Below are positions 14,001 through 18,239 of a stretch of DNA of 18,239 nt, piece by piece. A model generated the notes under the pieces. It was given only the letters and a program-made list of their open reading frames with translations, did no database searches and was not told the DNA's origin. The stretch is taken from contig JBCCFC010000093.1 in assembly GCA_039029935.1 (NCBI GenBank), positions 1-18,239 on the forward strand. Direction: 5' to 3'. Origin of the DNA: G039029935 sp039029935 (GTDB lineage Bacteria > Chloroflexota > Anaerolineae > Caldilineales > Caldilineaceae). The position numbers and the translations under genes were made by a program. Within the stretch, counting starts at the first letter, position 1. Each line of letters opens with the position of its first letter.

Positions 14001-16775
14001 CCAATCGTATAACTCATCTCCTTTCGCATTATTCCAGCGCGCAGCCATCTTCTGTATATCGGCAATATCAATCAGGTCATCCTCACTGATATCTTCTGGA
14101 CAAGGCTCTTCAACAACGTTCAGAAAGGCTTCGGTCCCTTCTTGTGCAAAGAGCTTCTCATTCTGCAATCTCAGATAGTGGGTGGATGATGATTGCACAG
14201 GTAAAAGCATGTGGGTTCCACCATCCGAACCTTTGCCTGTCTCATAAGCAATGGGCGTATTGCTTGCCGTGCCTTCATAAACCTCCAGAAGTAGATTGGC
14301 ATTCACACCCGCAGGGGCTGTGCTGATAATTTGATAGGATGTTGTCTGTGCAGTGGATGCAGCTTGGACTGCTGTAGCGGGCATCTGTACATAGTCCGAA
14401 TCACCATACGGCACAGAATATCGTTTGCCCGCCTGATAGCCCGAAGCCCCTGTGATTCGACCGTTGGCCGCGTTATCATTCTCCTGTGGAATCGTAGGTG
14501 TGCGCTGCACAAAGGCCAAATAGACAAACTTGGCGGCTGCCCCTCTGGAAAGGTTTGCACCAGGCTTGTATGTGCCGTCGCTAAACCCCGTTGTAATCTT
14601 CTTTGCCGCCAAACAACGGATGTCATCATAGAAGATGTTGTTTGATGGCACATCTGGGAAAGGCATGGGTTGTTGCTCTTCACACGTATCCCCCAACACC
14701 TTTACTAATCCACCGACAATAAACTTTGCGGCTTGCTCGCGCGTCACAAAATCATCGGGACCAAATCGATTATCTGTATAGCCGTTGATAATCTCGCGTT
14801 CTGCTAGGTACTCGATGTATGCATAAAACGTATGGGTTCTAGGCACATCAGGAAAGGTCGGCGTTGGGTAATCGTTGGCGGATGGATTGATGCCCATGCT
14901 CCGTGTCACCATTTTGGCAAGCTGACCTCGTGTCACATTCTCATCGGGTTTAAATTCGCCATCACTATACCCATGCACAAAACCACGGTGATAGAGGGCT
15001 TGAATATACTTATAGAATGTGTGTTTATACTGCACATCAGGGAAGATAGGTTCCCAATCAAAGGTGACGACAGCCAGCTTTGCCATGCCTGCACGTGACA
15101 TTGGATCATCCTGCCGATAGAGTCCATCGCTAAAGCCCAAGGACACCTCTTTTTCGTCAAAAATTTCTTTGAGCCGACGAATATATGGATAGAAGGTGTC
15201 TGTACATTCCACATCGGGAAAGGGTTGGATACAAGACCCATATGATGGTGTGCTACCATCACGCCCAATCACGAGCAACTTGGTCACTTCTCCGCGTGTA
15301 ATATCGGCATCGGGTCGATAAGTTCCATCGCTAAAGCCATTGGTCATGCCCAATTCTTTCATGCGCATGATGTAGGGGTAGAAGGTGTTGTCAGAGTTCA
15401 CATCGGGGAAGGGTGTAATATTGAGGTCAGCAAGCTCATCTTCCACATATTGCTCGTTCATGGTCCGAATCAGAATCTTTGCCGCTTCCCCTCTGGCCAA
15501 GTTGGCATCGGGCATAAATACACCGCTCGAAAAACCATTGACCGCACCGATATAAAATAGTGTCTCAATATAGTTAAAAAAGTGATGGCCTGGCGGGACA
15601 TCTGGGAACTGCCCCACTGTCTCATGTTGATCTTCCTGCTGATCGGGTGCATCATTCTCTGTGCTAGATTGTGACGATATGTATGGCGGTGATGGATTTG
15701 AACCCGCCTGAAAAATCATATTGCTCTCTGCACCCTCAAATTGAAAAGGAATGGTTGGGACGGAGAGATGCAAATGTAGACCTGTTGTTACACCACAGGC
15801 AGATAAAAAGCATTTGAAGGTTGAGCCATTTGTCGTTTGACAGGTATTATTGGTATGAGGTGGATGAAATACCTTGCCAAGAAACTGGCCTTGCTCAACA
15901 TCCAAGCTTGTGTGACAGGTTGTGCCGGAGCATTGTCCTGTGATTTCCTCTGGCACGGTACTCGCATCCAAATGTCGATAGCCCAACATTTCATTGATTG
16001 TGCCGTCGGTTGCAATGGCTGCATAGACTTGATGACCGTCATTACAGATGTATTTAATCGTGCCGTTGGCCGCAGACAGAATGTCATTGGAACTGGGTTC
16101 CATCGGGATAAAATCAATGCTATGTCCCACCTTTTGTCCAACATCATTACAGCAACCATGATAGCCTCGTGAAGCTTTCCATTTCTCCTCAGCACGCCAA
16201 GGAAACTTATACAACATTGACTGCTGCTGGGCTGTTGCGGCATTCAACTCTCTGGTATCGCGGCTTTGTGCAAGGGCAGAGAGAAAAATGACTTGGCGAG
16301 CCTCGTCCGAAAGTTCGGATAGCGGAATTAGATTCAATAAGTCTTGAATTTGCGGATCAGAATCTAAAGACACACGCCATTCACTGTTGACATGCACAAG
16401 CAGCATCGAAAACATCTCTTGCGGTGCATGATTATGGTAACTTATATCGTGGTCGTGCGAAGTTGATTCTTCGATCATCACGGTTGCGATTGCCCAATTA
16501 TTTTGCTGACGTAAACCCACCACGAGAAAACGTTCACCATCATGATGTGACGAGTGTGATGTCCGTAATGTCTGCTCTATCGCTAATTTGGCAGCATCGG
16601 GCAGTTGATTTGCATTTGGGTCTACATAGATAATCATTTCTTCGTGTTCATGTCCATCGCTTGGTGGATTTGTCTGTGTGGACATGGCGAATGTTATCTG
16701 CGGATTTGCCCAGCATAGTATGAGTAGGGTGATGATTGACATACTTATAAAATAAATTGTTTTACATAATTTCAT
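11043..16775 (-). CDS. Giant SLH-anchored mosaic: M23 peptidase, nine SLH, cohesin, two dockerin-like modules, three PKD
   Basis: ATG 16775 is preferred because GGAG lies 6 bases upstream; earlier in-frame codons reach 16835. The product has 1,910 aa. A signal peptide (TIYFISMSIITLLILCW, cleavage near FAMS) is followed by a His-rich segment. An M23/LytM-like domain (~205-345) retains the likely zinc ligands His218, Asp221 (HSIDF) and His336 in H-L-H (334-336). Then come six SLH domains (~390-755, FPDV...GFSDGxYxPD), a PPC-like beta domain, a dockerin-like module (~892-955, repeated DDLIDI-DIQKAA), a cohesin-like domain (~968-1095), a Pro-rich linker, three more SLH domains (~1127-1328), an acidic repeat region with DEDI/EDID motifs (~1335-1555), three PKD domains (~1578-1820, WxFGDG-type cores) and a C-terminal dockerin-like module (~1834-1910). 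SLH domains bind secondary cell-wall polymer, so this is probably the wall-anchored base of the complex with the downstream multi-cohesin protein. M23 domains cut peptidoglycan cross-links or, if inactive, bind them. Confidence 0.85.
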   Translation of the reverse strand: MKLCKTIYFISMSIITLLILCWANPQITFAMSTQTNPPSDGHEHEEMIIYVDPNANQLPDAAKLAIEQTLRTSHSSHHDGERFLVVGLRQQNNWAIATVMIEESTSHDHDISYHNHAPQEMFSMLLVHVNSEWRVSLDSDPQIQDLLNLIPLSELSDEARQVIFLSALAQSRDTRELNAATAQQQSMLYKFPWRAEEKWKASRGYHGCCNDVGQKVGHSIDFIPMEPSSNDILSAANGTIKYICNDGHQVYAAIATDGTINEMLGYRHLDASTVPEEITGQCSGTTCHTSLDVEQGQFLGKVFHPPHTNNTCQTTNGSTFKCFLSACGVTTGLHLHLSVPTIPFQFEGAESNMIFQAGSNPSPPYISSQSSTENDAPDQQEDQHETVGQFPDVPPGHHFFNYIETLFYIGAVNGFSSGVFMPDANLARGEAAKILIRTMNEQYVEDELADLNITPFPDVNSDNTFYPYIMRMKELGMTNGFSDGTYRPDADITRGEVTKLLVIGRDGSTPSYGSCIQPFPDVECTDTFYPYIRRLKEIFDEKEVSLGFSDGLYRQDDPMSRAGMAKLAVVTFDWEPIFPDVQYKHTFYKYIQALYHRGFVHGYSDGEFKPDENVTRGQLAKMVTRSMGINPSANDYPTPTFPDVPRTHTFYAYIEYLAEREIINGYTDNRFGPDDFVTREQAAKFIVGGLVKVLGDTCEEQQPMPFPDVPSNNIFYDDIRCLAAKKITTGFSDGTYKPGANLSRGAAAKFVYLAFVQRTPTIPQENDNAANGRITGASGYQAGKRYSVPYGDSDYVQMPATAVQAASTAQTTSYQIISTAPAGVNANLLLEVYEGTASNTPIAYETGKGSDGGTHMLLPVQSSSTHYLRLQNEKLFAQEGTEAFLNVVEEPCPEDISEDDLIDIADIQKMAARWNNAKGDELYDWRHNLNGDDLIDIGDIQKAAALWNVPCNARAQHVVHAAATQRMVTNTSMQIQPASVDVVAGQESTVYVEAVDVNDLGGFDFEMQFDPTMVQIDAVQITDFPASTGRFFIALVNQIDQSAGTVEFAAFSAQPTPAGVNGRGNLVEITLTGLASGNSILQFRKAKMTNVAGDTLFDYDGPTDPEPPGPTPEPTPTPPPSNPEFDDVADDQFGYDSIYATYDIGIADACVDSPLLFCPEADARRSDVAKMLVLALRYLETGQPVHDYGATLPDPPASERIFTDVTGQTENAKWIKVLKDRQCTNGFSDGSFKPDQAVKRNEMAYFLLKCLRGAHALDNLPFPLGIYDDVPVLGLSSTSSDAKFAAAMEEAYWEGWMTPCDFTREFAYCPEEGMTRDHVAVMIDRAFVNKTQKTARLGDFCFVTGSDYVIPANNEWGHPPMGEVEDEDIVCYHKSQNLFKMYYNGTVNGMDEDINGIYIPEDGEIHFSTTDDINIVGIGTVEDHDIVIYEDGRYRRGFNGSNTLCLGTEDIDGLDQYAGNYYISTVASIESSCNDDDVDDEDISRLYTNGNRVDLFFDGEDISATSDIKALTVKSSSRIYMVASAGREVYRFEGRTGSNTSGIIVPNACFNLAHYSWLAGERMDAIHVNTDLDCLPPPAPVAKANASVREGIAPLTVSFTDESTGLISSRAWDFGNGQSSTAQNPNHTFQTPGTYTVRLTATGDGGSDTAELTIAVHDPAPIAAFSATPLSGVTPLQVQYTDQSTNSVSSYQWDLGDGQSSIDSNPLHTYTQAGTYTVRLTVTGPGGEDTITKENLITVQAVAPVADFTPSVQSGNIPLTITFTNNSQNVIDTYTWSFGDGSEDSHEESPTHVYTAAGFYDVTLTVTGPGGSHSKTIQITVNDPDGPPLLKRGDLDGSGEVLINDVLDAIEIYRRYATSKPLMMIDDNYPQEKWERADVYPAPPAQLDGEWTIGDVIEIIDLYRQEFSQP

Positions 16776-16924
16776 TGTCAACTCCATTGCTCGCATTGTT
16801 TTTGATTCGTGAATGTTCATACTCGGCTTGTACAATCTATCGATTAATAATCTTTATTGCTTTTCTGACGTGAATGAATTCATGAATGACTGCGGTTTGA
16901 TTGGATAGCGCATAAACTTGCCTA

Positions 16925-17398
16925 TCATGCAATGGGTATAGTCGTTGCATGGACACTTGCAGCCGCTGATAACTTCTGTTTCACCTGACCGACCGACTCA
17001 TCCGCACCCACACCCCCAACATAACTCATCACTCTCACCGGATTGGTCAATTTTTCCAACTCAGCCACATGAATCTGCCCTGTCACCACTTGGGCTTCAT
17101 TGTCGTTGGCGTCCTGAAAGAAATCTTGGATGCGTGGGTCATTGTCGAGTTGGGTCAAGTAGGGCGAGTGGCAGGGCAAGACAACGCAGCGGACCATACT
17201 TGCTAAGGGTAAGGCTTGACTCAGTGTCATATCTGGCATCAAGGCGAGACCGCGCATCCCTGTCATTTGGCGACCACGCAAGCCCACAAGTTTGACATGA
17301 AATCCCGCCTCGCGAAATTGAGTCACAAAGGTGGTTGCCATCTGTTCATCAAAGTTTTCTCCCCACAAGACCATGACATCTGGTGGATGTTTATTCAT
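16925..17398 (-). CDS. DJ-1/PfpI-like protein without the usual nucleophile Cys
   Basis: The 157-aa product starts at ATG 17398, preceded by GAGGAG about 8 bases upstream. The N-terminal half fits DJ-1/PfpI proteins: a beta strand, VMVLWGENFDEQM, a helix, FREAGFHVKLVGL, then MTGMRGLALMPDMTLSQAL and a VRCVVLPC strand. The family usually has PGG after that strand, and later an A-x-x-C-x-G nucleophile elbow. Here PCHSP replaces PGG and the C-terminal half (QVVTGQIHVAELEKL) has no such elbow. It is probably a non-catalytic relative, perhaps a sensor or binding protein. It lies 149 bases upstream of the SLH giant on the same strand and could share its transcript, though the gap is long enough for a separate promoter. 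Confidence 0.65.
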   Translation of the reverse strand: MNKHPPDVMVLWGENFDEQMATTFVTQFREAGFHVKLVGLRGRQMTGMRGLALMPDMTLSQALPLASMVRCVVLPCHSPYLTQLDNDPRIQDFFQDANDNEAQVVTGQIHVAELEKLTNPVRVMSYVGGVGADESVGQVKQKLSAAASVHATTIPIA

Positions 17399-17449
17399 CG
17401 TTTCTCTCCTCTTCTGAGAAATTTTGCGTGTTTAGATTGATGCCTGAAA

Positions 17450-17519
17450 GGTTTAGAACAGCGAATCGGGGGATATTCGCTGCACCTCGGTTTAATTAGG
17501 CATAATGCTAGTCTAAACC
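17450..17519. other. Nested inverted repeats in the divergent intergenic region
   Basis: CAGCGAAT (17459-17466) and ATTCGCTG (17475-17482) form a perfect 8-bp stem with an 8-base loop. It is enclosed by GGTTTAGA (17450-17457) and TCTAAACC (17512-17519). An alternative pairing exists: CGGTTTA (17488-17494) with TAAACCG (17514-17520). The two outer pairings compete for the same TAAACC segment. This could be an RNA switch in the leader of the minus-strand gene or a cluster of protein-binding dyads. Confidence 0.5.
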
Positions 17520-17529
17520 GATAAGGGCG

Positions 17530-17544
17530 GTTTGTATTACAAAC
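17530..17544. promoter_or_regulatory. Perfect 15-bp palindrome, candidate operator
   Basis: GTTTGTATTACAAAC is fully symmetric around its central T. It lies about 40 bases upstream of the extended -10 of the Rpn-like gene and between two divergent genes, so one regulator bound here could affect both directions. Confidence 0.5.
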
Positions 17545-17578
17545 TTTCGATAAACACTCTATAAATTTTTTCAGTTTG

Positions 17579-17587
17579 TGATATAAT
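17579..17587 (+). promoter_or_regulatory. Extended -10 promoter for the Rpn-like gene
   Basis: TGATATAAT contains a consensus TATAAT (17582-17587) with an upstream TG. The expected -35 position is AT-rich without a good hexamer. It lies 53 bases before the ATG at 17641. Confidence 0.6.
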
Positions 17588-17640
17588 CAAAGCTGTCTAA
17601 CTCGATTGTATTTATCATAACCATTGGAAGAAGGAGTTTC

Positions 17641-18201
17641 ATGGCAGAATCACAACACAGCGAATATATTGCACATGACCGACTCATTAAGGAGTTCTTT
17701 CAACGCTTCTTGGAGCGGTTTATGTGGCTCTTTTATGTGGCAAAGGCAAAAAGGTTCGATTGGCCTAAATTGCAGTTTATTGACAAGGAACAGATTATCA
17801 ACCAGCCGGGACGGGCACTGCGAATAACGGATGTGGCGGCGACAATTCCCCTCAAAGATACTGAGAAGCCAGCATTTCGGACCAGTGTTGAGGACAACAT
17901 TGTTCGGCGCAAAGGCAAGGATAAGAAGAAAAAGTCTGAGCCAAAGGAAGAGGTCATCCTTCTTCATGTAGATGCAGAGGCCAACAAGCCTAAACCTGTT
18001 CCCAATCGGATGTTTGAGTATTACAGTTTGTATCGTGTCACACAGGATAAACCCGTCCTGCCGATTGCTCTGATTATGAAGGGTCGGTCATACAAAAAAG
18101 AGGTCGAGCCAGAAACAGATCGTGACAAGAGCCAGATGCGAACATACACTTGGTTGACTAACCTCACGTTCACTGACAATAGAACTTTGTACACCAGTTG
18201 A
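17641..18201 (+). CDS. Rpn/YhgA-like PD-(D/E)XK family protein, short and with altered active site
   Basis: The 186-aa product starts at ATG 17641 with AAGGAG 4 bases upstream. HDRLIKEFFQRFLERFMWLF, FIDKEQII, RALRITD, VILLHVDAEAN and RMFEYYSLYRV follow the order of the Rpn (recombination-promoting nuclease)/putative-transposase family, whose nuclease core normally shows a D followed by (I/V)-E-x-Q. Asp64 is present, but the second motif reads V-D-A-E (110-113), so the Glu is Asp111 and the Gln is Glu113. A Lys-rich insert (KGKDKKKKSEPKE, residues 91-103) separates the two. Family members are usually near 300 aa; this one stops soon after PIALIMKG and its last ~35 residues are not typical. It may be a truncated or domesticated copy with reduced or no nuclease activity. 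Confidence 0.75.
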   Translation: MAESQHSEYIAHDRLIKEFFQRFLERFMWLFYVAKAKRFDWPKLQFIDKEQIINQPGRALRITDVAATIPLKDTEKPAFRTSVEDNIVRRKGKDKKKKSEPKEEVILLHVDAEANKPKPVPNRMFEYYSLYRVTQDKPVLPIALIMKGRSYKKEVEPETDRDKSQMRTYTWLTNLTFTDNRTLYTS

Positions 18202-18239
18202 AATAAATTGCATCAATTCTGGCCACGAGTTATCTGATA

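Noticed and set aside
16874..16883. Palindrome ATGAATTCAT between the SLH giant and the DJ-1-like gene
   Set aside because: It is short, AT-rich and isolated; this could easily occur by chance, and no promoter elements frame it convincingly.

Overview
The window most likely comes from a member of the Chloroflexota (filamentous Chloroflexia, Ardenticatenia or Caldilineae type). The grounds are large secreted mosaic proteins with Thr/Pro-rich linkers, internal and terminal dockerin-like repeats, cohesin and PKD domains, and C-terminal tails of the FLPLV / YLPII type that are common on exported proteins of that phylum. The phylum call is inference. There are no rRNA, tRNA, CRISPR or transposase genes in the window.

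Left part (1-7850, all on the + strand). A 5'-truncated TetR-family regulator (1-537) is followed by a 338-base AT-rich intergenic region. That region carries three nearly identical operator-like dyads (AACCAA-N4-TTGGTT) inside a larger imperfect inverted repeat. Downstream lie four co-directional genes ending at a plausible intrinsic terminator (7813-7845). They are: a modular protein whose C-terminal half looks like a eukaryote-type RGS domain; a 1,327-aa right-handed beta-helix surface protein with a Calx-beta domain and Thr/Pro stalk; a small Tyr-rich protein; and a second modular protein sharing the N-terminal module of the first (LHQTIGTQATIQLLRQR in both) but with a different C-terminus. 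The shared leader resembles the L-Q-R-T-I-G-N-Q-A-V type motif near the N-terminus of proteins associated with extracellular contractile injection systems (DUF4157-type cargo). The unit may therefore be a TetR-controlled effector/surface-adhesin cassette. This is the most unusual content of the window.

Middle (7850-8600). An SRPBCC/AHSA1-like protein has its own candidate extended -10 promoter, an adjacent perfect dyad and an upstream stem-loop. A perfect 15-bp hairpin serves as a bidirectional terminator between it and the converging minus-strand genes.

Right part (8629-16775, minus strand). Two giant exported proteins probably form one operon. The upstream one (1,910 aa) combines an M23-type peptidase domain, six plus three SLH domains, two dockerin-like modules, a cohesin-like domain, an acidic repeat region and three PKD domains. 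The downstream one (761 aa) has three cohesin-like domains, an IPT/TIG-like domain, a transthyretin-like fold and a dockerin-like module. Together they look like a self-assembling, cell-wall-anchored cohesin-dockerin complex.

Far right (16925-18239). A DJ-1/PfpI-like protein lacking the usual catalytic Cys (minus strand) and a short Rpn/PD-(D/E)XK-type protein with altered active-site residues (plus strand) diverge from a 242-base intergenic region. That region contains several inverted repeats and a good extended -10 promoter.
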